Positions 47,297 to 57,098 of a stretch of 64,000 nucleotides of DNA are shown piece after piece; position 1 is the first letter of the stretch, and every line of letters begins with the position of its first letter. Source of the stretch: an uncultured Clostridium sp. (GTDB taxonomy: Bacteria > Bacillota > Clostridia > TANB77 > CAG-508); NCBI GenBank assembly GCA_947427205.1, contig CANEHB010000001.1, positions 17,334 through 81,333 of the forward strand, written 5' to 3'. The notes below the pieces were generated by a model. That model was not told the DNA's origin and did no database searches. It saw only the letters and a list, made by a program, of their open reading frames with translations. The translations under genes were made by a program, and so were the position numbers.

Positions 47297-47731
47297 ATGG
47301 TAAAAATAGAAGAAATGAGCTTATTGGATTTTGAAGCAATAAAAGATTCTTTGCAAAGTGAATTTGATGACTTTTGGACAGAATCAATTTTGAAAAGTGA
47401 ACTTGAAAATGAAAATTCAAAATATATTGTAGCAAAGGAAAATAAAAATATAGTAGGTTTTGCAGGAATAATTATTTTACCAGATGATGTAGAAATCACG
47501 AATATAGTAACAAAAAAGAGTGAGAGAAAAAAAGGTATAGGAAATTTACTTTTAGATAAACTAATAATTATGGCAAGAGATACTGGAAAAGGTAATATAA
47601 GTTTAGAAGTTAATGAAAAAAATATTATAGCTATAAATTTATATGAAAAATTTGGATTTGAAACAGTAGGAAGAAGAAAGAAATATTATAATCAAAAAGA
47701 AGATGCAATTATTATGACTAAAAATTTTTAG
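47297..47731 (+). CDS. rimI: Ribosomal-protein-alanine N-acetyltransferase RimI
   Basis: A GNAT acetyltransferase that modifies the N-terminus of S18 in model species. The acetyl-CoA motif is KKSERKKGIGNLLLDKLI near residue 72 and the end has LEVNEKNIIAINLYEKFGFETVGRRKKYY. ATG 47297 follows AAAAGGA; this gives 144 residues, the usual size. The tsaB-rimI pairing is common. Confidence 0.92.
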   Translation: MVKIEEMSLLDFEAIKDSLQSEFDDFWTESILKSELENENSKYIVAKENKNIVGFAGIIILPDDVEITNIVTKKSERKKGIGNLLLDKLIIMARDTGKGNISLEVNEKNIIAINLYEKFGFETVGRRKKYYNQKEDAIIMTKNF

Positions 47732-47852
47732 AAAAATAGTACATTATGAGACTTAATGTAAATTAATGTAAAAATTTTGCAAATAGTAATTGCATTATTT
47801 ATATGTTTGATATAAAATCACTATAGAAGTTATGATTCGGAGGAAAATACTA

Positions 47853-50252
47853 ATGAAAAAAAGAAATGAACTAACGCCAAAGGATTTAAAGGATATTTGT
47901 AATCCTAATTTATTTAAGTTTGAAACAACAAAAGAACTTGTAGATACAAGTGATTTAATATATGGTCAAGAAAGAGGCATAAAAGCATTAGAATTTGGTA
48001 CTGATATAGATATAAAAGGATATAATTTATATTTAGAAGGACCAGCAGGTGTAGGAAAAACAATGTACACGAAGAAATTTCTTGATAAAAAGGCTGAAAA
48101 AGGAAAAATTCCAAATGATTGGGTATATATATATAATTTTGAAAATCCAAATGAACCAATAGCTGTTTCATTTCCAGCAGGTCAAGGAAAAGTATTTGCT
48201 CAAACAATGGAAAACTTTGTAAAAGATGTTAGAAGAGATATAAAGAAAACATTTAATAATGATGATTTTGAAAAAGAAAAACAGATAATAAAGCAAGAAT
48301 TCGAAGAAAAAAGAGAAAATCTTTTAGTAAAATTAAATCAAAAAACTATGATACAAGGTTTTCAAGTTCAATCAACTGATAATGGTGTATATATGATGCC
48401 TGTTCTTGATGGAAAAACCTTAGCAGAAGAAGAGTTTGAAGAATTAGATGAATCAATTAAAAAAGAATTTGAGGAAAGATCTACTTTAGTTCAAGAACAA
48501 ATTTTTCAAGCTTTAGCAGAAATAAAAGTAATTGAAAGAGAAGCTGAAAAAAAGGTTGACGAATGGCAATCTAACATAGCTTTAATGACTATAAATGTAC
48601 ATGTAAATTCTATAAAAGCTAACTATAAAAGAAATAAAAAAGTAGGAACATATCTTGATAATGTAAAAAAAGATATACTAAAAAATATAAGTGCATTTTT
48701 AGCTCCAGATCCAGATCCTAAAACTGCACAACAACCAATGCAATCACAACAAAGACCAGAACAAAAAGAACCATGGCTTAATTATAGAGTAAATTTATTT
48801 ATAGATAATAGTAAATTAGAAGGTTCACCAGTTATAATGGATACAAATTATTCTTATTATAATATTTTTGGTGGATTAGAATATGAAAATCAATATGGTG
48901 CTTTGAAAACTGATTATATGATGATAAAACCAGGATTGTTACATCAGGCAAATGGTGGGTATATAATTTTCCAAGCAAAAGATATTTTAGCAAATGCTGT
49001 ATGTTATGAAGCATTAAAGAAAGCTTTAAAAATAAAGGAATTATCAATAGAAAATGCAACAGAACAAAGAGCAGGAATGTTACTTGTTTCATTAAAACCT
49101 GAGCCAATACCATTAAATATAAAAGTGTTATTAATAGGTAATTCAAATATATATCATACATTATTATCAATGGATGATGATTTTAGAAAATTATTTAAAA
49201 TAAAAGTAGAATTTGAAGAAGATGCACCAAAAACAAATACTAACATAGAAAGATTAAGTAAATTTGTTAGAAGTTTTTGTGCACAAGAAGAATTACTAGA
49301 TTTAGATAAAGAAGCTATGGCAAAACTTGTAGAAATTACATCTAAAATGGCTGGTGATAAAGAAAAACTATCTACACAATTTAGCGAAATTGGAGAAATT
49401 GTTGGAGAAGCTTCTAGTTGGGCAAAAAAGGATAAACAAAAATTAATAACAAAAGAATATATACAAAAAGCATTAGATGAGAGAATTGAAAGAATAAAAA
49501 AATATGATACAAGATATTTGCAAATGATTAAAGAAGAAGCTCTTTTAATTGATACAGAGGGATCTTGTGTTGGTCAAATAAATGGTTTAACAGTAATAAA
49601 AATAGGTGATTATTCTTTTGGAAAACCAGCAAGAATAACTGCTAGCACATATATGGGAAAAAGTGGAATTGTTAATATTGAAAGAGAAGTTGATATGTCT
49701 GGTTCTTCTCATTCAAAAGGTGTTTATATATTAACAGGATATTTAGGAGAGCAATTTGCTCAAGATATGCCACTTTCACTAACAGCAAGTTTATGCTTTG
49801 AACAATTATATGGTGGAGTTGATGGAGATAGTGCATCAAGTACAGAATTATATGCAATTCTTTCTAGTTTATCTGGAATACCAATTAATCAATCAATAGC
49901 AGTAACTGGATCAGTAAATCAAAAAGGAAGTATACAACCTATAGGTGGAGTAAATGAAAAAATTGAAGGATTTTATCAAATCTGTAAATTAAGAGGATTC
50001 AATGGAGAACAAGGCGTTATAATTCCTAAACAAAATGTTAGAAATTTACATTTAAGTGATGAAATAATAGAAACAGTTAAAAAAGGAAAATTTCATATAT
50101 ATGCAGTATCAACAATAGATGAAGGAATTGAAATATTAACTGGAGTACCAGCTGGTATAAAAGATAGAAATGGTAAATTCCCATTAGGAACAATAAACTA
50201 TTTAGCACATGAAAAATTAAAGAAATTTACAGAAGGAACTAAAAAATATTAA
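47853..50252 (+). CDS. Lon-family ATP-dependent protease (LonB/YcbZ-like)
   Basis: An AAA+ serine protease of the COG1067 type. Walker A GPAGVGKT is near residue 61. A long inserted helical region separates it from Walker B. The protease domain (about 560-770) has the catalytic Ser in DGDSASSTELYAIL and Lys in GGVNEKIEGFYQ, the Lon Ser-Lys dyad. I chose ATG 47853 behind CGGAGG. The 799 residues fit this subfamily, which lacks the Lon N domain. Its substrates are unknown. A terminator follows. Confidence 0.93.
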   Translation: MKKRNELTPKDLKDICNPNLFKFETTKELVDTSDLIYGQERGIKALEFGTDIDIKGYNLYLEGPAGVGKTMYTKKFLDKKAEKGKIPNDWVYIYNFENPNEPIAVSFPAGQGKVFAQTMENFVKDVRRDIKKTFNNDDFEKEKQIIKQEFEEKRENLLVKLNQKTMIQGFQVQSTDNGVYMMPVLDGKTLAEEEFEELDESIKKEFEERSTLVQEQIFQALAEIKVIEREAEKKVDEWQSNIALMTINVHVNSIKANYKRNKKVGTYLDNVKKDILKNISAFLAPDPDPKTAQQPMQSQQRPEQKEPWLNYRVNLFIDNSKLEGSPVIMDTNYSYYNIFGGLEYENQYGALKTDYMMIKPGLLHQANGGYIIFQAKDILANAVCYEALKKALKIKELSIENATEQRAGMLLVSLKPEPIPLNIKVLLIGNSNIYHTLLSMDDDFRKLFKIKVEFEEDAPKTNTNIERLSKFVRSFCAQEELLDLDKEAMAKLVEITSKMAGDKEKLSTQFSEIGEIVGEASSWAKKDKQKLITKEYIQKALDERIERIKKYDTRYLQMIKEEALLIDTEGSCVGQINGLTVIKIGDYSFGKPARITASTYMGKSGIVNIEREVDMSGSSHSKGVYILTGYLGEQFAQDMPLSLTASLCFEQLYGGVDGDSASSTELYAILSSLSGIPINQSIAVTGSVNQKGSIQPIGGVNEKIEGFYQICKLRGFNGEQGVIIPKQNVRNLHLSDEIIETVKKGKFHIYAVSTIDEGIEILTGVPAGIKDRNGKFPLGTINYLAHEKLKKFTEGTKKY

Positions 50253-50261
50253 TATAAAAAG

Positions 50262-50297
50262 ACTAAGTTATTTTATTTGAAATAGCTTAGTTTTTTT
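50262..50297 (+). terminator. Terminator after the Lon-family gene
   Basis: ACTAAGTTATTT (50262-50273) pairs with AAATAGCTTAGT (50280-50291), then T7. Confidence 0.88.
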
Positions 50298-50430
50298 ATA
50301 TTAATTATACTCTTTTGTTCTTATATAAAAAATCAAATTCATTTTATCAATACTCAAAAATAATTTATAGAAATGTTTTAAATTTATTAAATTTTGGGCA
50401 CACTAAATAAAAATTGAAAGGAGATTTTTT

Positions 50431-51492
50431 ATGGGAAAAGTAAAAGCAGTCCAATATGGAGTTGGAAAAATGGCAGTTTACACAATGCGTTATATGATTG
50501 AGAAAGGAATTGAGATAGTAGGTGCTATTGATGCGAGTCCTGAAAAAGTAGGTAAAGATATTGGAGAAATAATGGGAGGAGAGAAACTTGGAATAATAGT
50601 TACAGATGCAAAAGATGCATTAAGCGTACTAGAAGAGACCAAACCAGATATATGTGTGGTAACAACAAGAAGTTTAATAAATGAATTAGAAAAACCACTT
50701 ATATTATGCGCAAGTAGAGGAATTAATGCTATTACAACTTGTGAAGAGGCATTTTTCCCAATGAATTCAAATCCATTATTAACTAAAAAAATAGATGAAC
50801 TAGCTCAAAAAAATAATTGTACAATTACAGGTAGTGGATACCAAGATATTTATTGGGGACAGTTGGTAACAAGTATAGTTGGTTCAACTCAAAGAATTGT
50901 AAAAATTAAAGGAAGTTCAAGCTATAATGTTGAAGAATATGGTATAGCATTAGCACAAGCACATGGAGCAGGACTAACATTATCTGAATTTGATGAAAAA
51001 ATTGCATCTATTGATAAAATTTCAGATGAAGAAAGACAAAAGATTATAGAAAAAGGAGATTATTTGCCATCATATATGTGGAATGTTAATGGTTGGTTAT
51101 GCGAAAAGTTAGGATTAAAAGTGAAAAGACAAACTCAAAAGTGTGTTCCTCAAACATCTAAAGAAGATATTTATTCTTCAACTTTAAATATGACGATAAA
51201 ATCTGGTGATGCAACTGGGATGAGTGCAGTTGTTACTACAGAAACAGAGGAAGGAATAACTTTAGAAACAGAATGTATAGGAAAGGTATATAGTCCTGAT
51301 GAATTTGATAAAAATGTATGGACTGTAGAAGGAGAGCCAACTACGACTATTACTGTTGAGAAACCAGATACAGTAGAGCTTACTTGTGCAACTATTGTAA
51401 ATAGAATTCCTGATGTTATTTCTGCTAAATCTGGATATGTACCAACAGAAAAATTAGGAGAATTAATGTTTAAAAAGAAAATAGAAAAGTAA
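50431..51492 (+). CDS. 2,4-diaminopentanoate dehydrogenase-family oxidoreductase
   Basis: 353 residues related to dihydrodipicolinate reductase. The N-terminal NAD(P)-binding fold starts VKAVQYGVGKMAVYTMRYM, with AIDASPEKVGKDIGE; GSGYQDIYWGQLV (about residue 133) marks the substrate domain. Family members oxidise 2,4-diaminopentanoate in ornithine fermentation, but no other gene of that pathway is nearby, so the substrate is open. ATG 50431 follows AAAGGAG. It is flanked by terminators and stands alone. Confidence 0.82.
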   Translation: MGKVKAVQYGVGKMAVYTMRYMIEKGIEIVGAIDASPEKVGKDIGEIMGGEKLGIIVTDAKDALSVLEETKPDICVVTTRSLINELEKPLILCASRGINAITTCEEAFFPMNSNPLLTKKIDELAQKNNCTITGSGYQDIYWGQLVTSIVGSTQRIVKIKGSSSYNVEEYGIALAQAHGAGLTLSEFDEKIASIDKISDEERQKIIEKGDYLPSYMWNVNGWLCEKLGLKVKRQTQKCVPQTSKEDIYSSTLNMTIKSGDATGMSAVVTTETEEGITLETECIGKVYSPDEFDKNVWTVEGEPTTTITVEKPDTVELTCATIVNRIPDVISAKSGYVPTEKLGELMFKKKIEK

Positions 51493-51536
51493 TATATTGA
51501 TTAAAAATTAACTTAAATTAAAATACTTAAAAGTAG

Positions 51537-51573
51537 CGACAATATCATGTACGATGGTATTGTTGTTTTTTTT
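51537..51573 (+). terminator. Terminator after the dehydrogenase-like gene
   Basis: CGACAATATCAT (51537-51548) pairs with ATGGTATTGTTG (51554-51565) using G-U pairs, then T8. Confidence 0.85.
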
Positions 51574-51700
51574 ATTATTAAGATTTATAATATAAGATTT
51601 TTGTATTGAAGATTAAATAAATATATGATATAAAATGTAAGGAAGAAGTTTAGTAGGAAAACTATAAAAACCTAAATAATTTTATATAGAGGAAATAAAA

Positions 51701-53125
51701 ATGAAAATAGAACTATTAGGTGGATGTACAGAAGAAGAATTAAATCAAAGAATTCAAAATGTTGCAGCAGCTGGAAAATTATCAAGATTTCCGGGGAATG
51801 TAATAGAAGTATTAGAGAGCTGTAATGATTATGAAAGCAATTTAAAATTAGTAAAAAGAATTATAAAAATGGGACATAAATCAATTATTGAACATGACTA
51901 TTTGGTTTTTGCGTTGTGTGATGTAACTCCAATAGTTGAACAAACTTTAATAGGTTATAGAATGACATCTTTTACTGTTAAATCAAGAAGAGAAGTTGAT
52001 TTTAGGACGGTAGGTTTTTATACACCAGAATTTAGAAATAAATCAGGTGAAATTCATGAAAAAAATGAAGAACTAAAAGAAGAATATAATAAACATATGA
52101 AAATGTTATTTAATACATATGCTGACATTGTTGATAAAGAAGTAAGCGTAGAAGATGCAAGATTTATTTTACCTTATAGTTATCATGATAATTTTATTAT
52201 GGGTGTAAATGCTAGAGAATTAGAAAAAATGATTATAGCATTAAGATTTAGTAATTTAAGTAAAATTCCAGATTTAAAAAAGGTGGGAGAAGCTTTATAT
52301 AAAATAGTAAAAGAGAAAGTTCCTTATTTAGTCCCAAATATAAAAAGTCAAGAACTAAAAGAAGAAACAGGTTTTGAATATTTAGAAAGCATGGAAGAAA
52401 GACCAGAAATAAAAATTGAAGAAAAAACAAACATGATAAGTTATACACCAAATGCAGATGATGTTGTACTTGAAAGTGCTATAATGTATCATTATCAATG
52501 TTCTAAAGAAAAGGCAAAAGAAATTTTAAATAATCTTGTACAAAAAGATGAAAAAGCAAAAGAAAAAATGATGTATGAAATAATGCATAAAGAGGATAGA
52601 AGAGAACTTGAACAAGTAAGTTTTAGTTTTCAAATCCCTATATCACTTGCTATACTTACACATTTAACACGTCACAGAATGCATTCATTATTAGTTCCAG
52701 AATTTTTACCTATGTGGGATATGAATAATTATATAACACCAGAAACAATAAAAGCTAAGGCTAATGATATATATCAAAATGCTGTTAAGAAAAATATAGA
52801 AATAAAAGAAAAATTTGAAAAACTAGGAGTTTATGAGGCAGATTTAGTATATTTTTATTTAGGAAATCAAATGTTAAATGTTGTAACAACAATGAATGCT
52901 AGAAATATACAATGGGTATGTAGATTACGTTGCTGTAATAAAGCTCAATGGCAAATCAGATTTGTAGCAAAAGATATGGCAAAACATGTATCTAGTGTTT
53001 CACCACTTATAGGAAAAGGTTTAGGTGCAACATGTGTAACTGATAGATATTGTGGAGAAGGCAGAGAATGTTGTGGATTAATAGATAGTTTATTAGAAGC
53101 AGATAAGAAATTAGAAAACAACTAG
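51701..53125 (+). CDS. thyX: Tandem-domain ThyX-like thymidylate synthase
   Basis: ThyX makes dTMP from dUMP with FAD and methylene-tetrahydrofolate. The 474-residue protein is about twice the usual length. Residues about 1-215 form one ThyX-like domain with GHKSIIEHDYLVFAL and YRMTSFTVKSRREVD. Residues about 250-470 form a second with EQVSFSFQIPISLAILTHLTRHRMHSLLVPEF. The classical RHR...S.R signature is split: the first domain keeps the S-x-R side but has YR for RHR, the second keeps RHR but lost the S-x-R part. The C-terminus holds a Cys cluster (CRLRCCNKAQW, CVTDRYCGEGRECCG). Each domain may supply half of the active site. ATG 51701 follows GAGG. Confidence 0.8.
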   Translation: MKIELLGGCTEEELNQRIQNVAAAGKLSRFPGNVIEVLESCNDYESNLKLVKRIIKMGHKSIIEHDYLVFALCDVTPIVEQTLIGYRMTSFTVKSRREVDFRTVGFYTPEFRNKSGEIHEKNEELKEEYNKHMKMLFNTYADIVDKEVSVEDARFILPYSYHDNFIMGVNARELEKMIIALRFSNLSKIPDLKKVGEALYKIVKEKVPYLVPNIKSQELKEETGFEYLESMEERPEIKIEEKTNMISYTPNADDVVLESAIMYHYQCSKEKAKEILNNLVQKDEKAKEKMMYEIMHKEDRRELEQVSFSFQIPISLAILTHLTRHRMHSLLVPEFLPMWDMNNYITPETIKAKANDIYQNAVKKNIEIKEKFEKLGVYEADLVYFYLGNQMLNVVTTMNARNIQWVCRLRCCNKAQWQIRFVAKDMAKHVSSVSPLIGKGLGATCVTDRYCGEGRECCGLIDSLLEADKKLENN

Positions 53126-53229
53126 ATAAAAAAATGCTAGTTTTACTAAGTAAAAAATATATTATAGTAATTTACTATAATGAAATATTCAAATAGATTT
53201 TTTATTTTATTATTGTAAAGGTGAGTAAA

Positions 53230-54117
53230 ATGATAGATTTACATATGCATACAAATCATTCTGATGGAACAGATAGTGTTGAAGAATTATTAAAAAAAGC
53301 AGAAGCAAAAAAATTAGAAATAATTTCAATAACTGATCACGATTCTGTAGGAGCTTATTATGAATTAGAAAAAAGGCCAGAATTAAGAAATTTATTTAGT
53401 GGAAAAATAATAATTGGTTCTGAATTAAAAACATGCTATAAAAGAGTACCAATAGAAATTTTAGGGTATGGAATTGATTATAATAAAATAAGGGTTCACG
53501 AAGTTGATGACGAAAAAATGCAAAAAGAAATTTTAGAGCAAATGAAACAGGTAGCTAAAAATTTGGGATTAAAATTTGATGAAGATAGTACTTATATTGA
53601 TAGACAAGATCCAACCAAGCAATGGGCAGCTTTTACAATGGGAACAGAATTATTGAGACATGAAGAAAATAAAAATATAATAAAGGAAATAGGAGAATTT
53701 GCTCCTGAAGAATTTTTTAGGGTTCATGAAAGTAATATGGATAGTCCATTTTATTTTGATGAAACATATGCATCATTAGAAATAAGTGAATTAATTTATA
53801 GAATACATGAAGCTGGAGGATTAGCATTTTTAGCACATGGATATATATATCCTTTTAAAAATAAAGATGAAGTAATAGAGGAAATTTTATCTACAACACA
53901 AATTGATGGAATGGAATGCATATATACATCTTTTTCAGAAGAAGAAAAGGAAAAAGCATATAAGTTATGTAAAAAATATAACAAATATATGTCTGGTGGA
54001 ACAGATTATCATGCTAAAAATAAGCCGAACATAGATCTTGGAAGTGGAGTAAATAACAATATAAAAATAGAAAAAGAATTTATAAAAGCATGGGAAGATA
54101 AAGTTAGATATATATAA
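53230..54117 (+). CDS. PHP-domain phosphoesterase
   Basis: The metal-binding PHP motifs are visible: DLHMHTNHSDGTDS at residues 3-16, ITDHDSVGAY near 37-46, GSELKT near 65, LAFLAHGYIYPF near 202 and GGTDYHAKNKPN near 259. Such enzymes hydrolyse phosphomonoesters, for example histidinol-phosphate or nucleoside 3',5'-bisphosphate. The substrate is unknown. I chose ATG 53230 behind AAAGGTGAG over GTG 53221. 295 residues. Confidence 0.88.
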   Translation: MIDLHMHTNHSDGTDSVEELLKKAEAKKLEIISITDHDSVGAYYELEKRPELRNLFSGKIIIGSELKTCYKRVPIEILGYGIDYNKIRVHEVDDEKMQKEILEQMKQVAKNLGLKFDEDSTYIDRQDPTKQWAAFTMGTELLRHEENKNIIKEIGEFAPEEFFRVHESNMDSPFYFDETYASLEISELIYRIHEAGGLAFLAHGYIYPFKNKDEVIEEILSTTQIDGMECIYTSFSEEEKEKAYKLCKKYNKYMSGGTDYHAKNKPNIDLGSGVNNNIKIEKEFIKAWEDKVRYI

Positions 54118-54192
54118 ATTTGTAATAAAAAAGATATAAAAAATTAATTAAAAAACTTGAATAATATAATAGCATAATGTATAATTTTTTTG

Positions 54193-54226
54193 TTGTAAGA
54201 ATATAATAAAATATATTCTTACAACT
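54193..54226. repeat. Hairpin upstream of the tRNA-like fragment
   Basis: GTTGTAAGAATAT pairs with ATATTCTTACAAC around a short AT loop. It lies between the PHP gene and the tRNA-like sequence and has no T-run on the plus strand. Confidence 0.55.
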
Positions 54227-54233
54227 TAAATAT

Positions 54234-54340
54234 GCTTTTTTAGCTCAGTTGGTAGATGCTGAGACTCTTGAAGGCGAAGCCGATTAGAGTGTCAGTATGC
54301 GAAGCGATAGCGTAGCTGCGTAAGCGACTGGGGAGTAGTA
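54234..54340 (+). pseudogene. tRNA-like fragment joined to GC-rich structured sequence
   Basis: GCTTTTTTAGCTCAGTTGGTAGA (54234-54256; read in parts) is a tRNA 5' half, with acceptor strand and complete D arm, nearly the same as the tRNA-Asn 120 bases later. After that the tRNA likeness stops: CTGAGACTCT/AGAGTGTCAG form a hairpin, followed by short GCGAAGC-type motifs. No matching 3' acceptor strand is found. It may be a tRNA gene broken by an insertion, or an unusual RNA. Confidence 0.5.
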
Positions 54341-54374
54341 AAGTTATTTATTTTTCAAAATTCAAAAGAGATAT

Positions 54375-54450
54375 TCCTCTTTAGCTCAGTTGGTAGAGCG
54401 CTCGGCTGTTAACCGATAGGTCGTTGGTTCGAGTCCAACAAGAGGAGCCA
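54375..54450 (+). tRNA. tRNA-Asn(GTT)
   Basis: A complete 76-base cloverleaf with encoded CCA. Acceptor TCCTCTT/AAGAGGA, anticodon loop CTGTTAA in CTCGG/CCGAT stem, anticodon GTT. A terminator follows 7 bases later. Confidence 0.97.
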
Positions 54451-54457
54451 AAATAAG

Positions 54458-54480
54458 AAAACCATTAAAAATGGTTTTTT
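54458..54480 (+). terminator. Terminator after tRNA-Asn
   Basis: AAAACCAT (54458-54465) pairs with ATGGTTTT (54471-54478), then T-run. Confidence 0.85.
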
Positions 54481-54655
54481 TATTTTGCATTAAAAATTGA
54501 TGGACTCGAAAAGGACGTGTTTACTGTTTTTATGATATGTTTAACAAGTAAGGAGAAAATATATAATAAAAAAATGTAAATTCAAATATATATGTTATAA
54601 TGTTAAATAAGTTAAAGATTATATTATTGTGAGATAGTAAAATAAGGAGAAATTT

Positions 54656-55159
54656 ATGAGTGGAATTGTAATTGTAGGATTTGGAGGAGTAGGGAAAACA
54701 GAATTAGCTAAGAAATATAAAAATGTTATTGATTTAGAATCTATTTTTTGGAAATGGCATTATAGTGAGGATATAAATAAAAATGTAGAATATTTTAAAT
54801 CATATCAAAATAGAATACCAAATTCTAATTTTCCACAAAATTATATTGAAGCAATTAAAGAAAATTTGAAAAAATACGATATTGTATTAGTAGCTTATAG
54901 CGATATAATTTGTAAAAGTTTAAGAAAAAATAAAATTGATTTTTTTCTATGTTATCCTGACAAAAAAGCAAAAGACATTTATATAGAAAGATTTAGAAAA
55001 AGAGGAAATAATAATAGTTTTATTAATAAAAATATTGAACTTTTTGAGAAAGCTGTAAATATAGCTGAAAAAATGCAGGAACAGAAAATGATTTTATATG
55101 GAAATGAAACATTAGAAGAATATTTAATTAGTAATGGATATAAATTGATTTCAAAATAA
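54656..55159 (+). CDS. P-loop nucleotide-kinase-like protein
   Basis: 167 residues with Walker A GFGGVGKTELA at about 8-18. The order resembles small nucleoside/nucleotide kinases: a DLESIFW segment after the first helix, IVLVAYSDII as the second strand, CYPDKKAKDIYIERFRKRG as a lid-like region with basic residues. Similar proteins occur in phage and in uncultured Firmicutes. The substrate is unknown. ATG 54656 follows AAGGAG. Confidence 0.75.
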   Translation: MSGIVIVGFGGVGKTELAKKYKNVIDLESIFWKWHYSEDINKNVEYFKSYQNRIPNSNFPQNYIEAIKENLKKYDIVLVAYSDIICKSLRKNKIDFFLCYPDKKAKDIYIERFRKRGNNNSFINKNIELFEKAVNIAEKMQEQKMILYGNETLEEYLISNGYKLISK

Positions 55160-55252
55160 TTATAATTTTTAAGGAATATTTAATAATTATATGTTAATTT
55201 TAAATTGTTAGTAGAATTTGCGCAAAATTTTCTATTAGAAAAGGAGAAAAAA

Positions 55253-56806
55253 ATGTCAAGAAATTTAAAAAATATAATTATGATTATTTTAGTAATAACA
55301 TTAATATCAAGTATTTATTTAACACTAGAAAATGTTAGAAAAGAAAATATTATTAGTAATGATAATAATTCAAAATTTTCACTAACTAGTATGAAAGATA
55401 TAGCGAATGGGGATATGCAAAAATCTCCAAAAGAAGATATTAATACTACTATGGAAAATCCACCAGATAAACCAGAAGAAAAAGAAAATAATAATCAATT
55501 TGATGATAAAGTTATAGGAAATAGAAATATGCCAGAAGATTTTAAGGGACATAGCAAAGAAATAAAATTAGATAGTAAATATATTATTTTATTTGGTATA
55601 GAAAATTTATTTCTTTCTTTAATAATTATTTATTTAATTATGTCTAAATTAAATAAAAAGAATTTTAAAGAAACTTTTGAAAATGGAGATAAAGTCATTA
55701 TATTAGTGTTATCATTAGTTATACTTGTAGTTGGATTACTAGTAATGGAAGTTTATTTAATGAAAAATAATAGTAATGAAGAAAGAAAAATTCCAAATGA
55801 CATGGAAAAAACTCAAAAAGAAACATTAGCAGAAGATGTTGAAGCTGGAAAAGATATAGTGGAAAACAATATAAATTTAAGTGAGTATAATTCTAATATT
55901 ACAATAACAAATGGTGGTGAATATACTTTAACTGGAAAATTTAATTATTCAGTATTAGTAAATTCAAATGAAGAAGTAATTTTAAATTTAGACAATGTTA
56001 CAATAGAAAATGAGTTAACAGCAACAATAGCAAATATATCTACAAATCCATTAACTATAAATTTATTAGAAAATACAATTAATACTTTATCAGATGGTGG
56101 ATCAAGTGAATATGATGCTTGTATTTATTCAGTAGGGCCTCTTACTATATCAGGCAATGGAAAACTCGAAGTATATGGTAACCAAGAAGAGGGAGAAGGA
56201 ATAGCTACAGAAACAAATGATATTACGATAGATGGTGGGAATATTTATATAGAGTCTAATGATGATGGAATAAATGCAGGAGGAGATGGAGGAAAGATTA
56301 CAATAAATAATGGAACTGTATATATTAATGCTTCTGGAGATGGAATTGACTCTAATAAAGATTTAGTTATAAATGGAGGAACAGTTTATACAGTAGGTTC
56401 ACCAGTTGGTGGAGATGCTGGAATTGATACAGATGACGGTTTTGATATAAATGGTGGTTTAGTTATAGCACTTGGATCTGATATGCTAGAAAAACCAAAT
56501 AGCTCATCTAATCAAAATTCTGTATGCTTTTCTTTAGATAGTGCAGTAGAAAAAGGTACATTAATTACTTTAATAAATGAAAATGATGAAGTAATAATTT
56601 CTTTTGAAGCAAGTGAAAACTTTAGAACTTTAATAATAAGCTCTAATTTATTAGAAGAAGGAACATATTATTTGTATAGAGATGGTGAAAATACTGGAAA
56701 ATTGGAAAATGGAATTTATTATGATGGAGATTATACAAAAGGAACACAAATAACAATAAAGAATAACAATAGTTTTAATGTTTCAAGTAAAGTAACATCA
56801 ATATAG
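55253..56806 (+). CDS. Membrane protein with carbohydrate-binding-like beta-helix (DUF4353)
   Basis: 517 residues. Three hydrophobic segments (about residues 5-23, 107-125, 145-167) anchor it. The C-terminal part (about 195-500) has beta-helix repeats typical of DUF4353: ISGNGKLEVYGNQ, NDITIDGGNIYIES, NDDGINAGGDGGKITINNG, GDGIDSNKDLVINGGTVY and GGDAGIDTDDGFDINGG. Such proteins are exported and thought to bind glycans. A Pro/Glu-rich stretch (about 60-85) lies between the first two spans. ATG 55253 follows AAAGGAG. A terminator follows. Confidence 0.82.
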   Translation: MSRNLKNIIMIILVITLISSIYLTLENVRKENIISNDNNSKFSLTSMKDIANGDMQKSPKEDINTTMENPPDKPEEKENNNQFDDKVIGNRNMPEDFKGHSKEIKLDSKYIILFGIENLFLSLIIIYLIMSKLNKKNFKETFENGDKVIILVLSLVILVVGLLVMEVYLMKNNSNEERKIPNDMEKTQKETLAEDVEAGKDIVENNINLSEYNSNITITNGGEYTLTGKFNYSVLVNSNEEVILNLDNVTIENELTATIANISTNPLTINLLENTINTLSDGGSSEYDACIYSVGPLTISGNGKLEVYGNQEEGEGIATETNDITIDGGNIYIESNDDGINAGGDGGKITINNGTVYINASGDGIDSNKDLVINGGTVYTVGSPVGGDAGIDTDDGFDINGGLVIALGSDMLEKPNSSSNQNSVCFSLDSAVEKGTLITLINENDEVIISFEASENFRTLIISSNLLEEGTYYLYRDGENTGKLENGIYYDGDYTKGTQITIKNNNSFNVSSKVTSI

Positions 56807-56835
56807 AATAAATATAATTTTAACAAAAAATAATA

Positions 56836-56868
56836 GAGATTGCATTTTAATTGCAATCTCATTTTTTT
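56836..56868 (+). terminator. Terminator after the DUF4353 gene
   Basis: GAGATTGCA (56836-56844) pairs with TGCAATCTC (56852-56860), then a T-run. Confidence 0.88.
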
Positions 56869-57098
56869 ATATAATAGAAAAGTGATATTTTCCTATTATA
56901 TAAAAATTTTGCTAAAATTGTGCAGAAATTTATTGTATAAATTAGGTACATGAACAAATTTACTAAAAATCTTTGACTTTAAGATTTATTCAATAGTAGG
57001 AAAGTTATTATTACATGAGAAAATTTTGTGCTAGATAATTATAGTGAACTTTAGATAAACTTTACTTTTGATAGAAAATATTAGGCTCGTTCTTAATT
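56869..57098. other. Intergenic region between convergent genes
   Basis: 230 AT-rich bases. A segment near 56870-56945 (ATATTTTCCTATTATATAAAA) recalls the stretch at 41430-41480 after another operon, so a dispersed short repeat is possible. No gene is visible. Confidence 0.35.
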
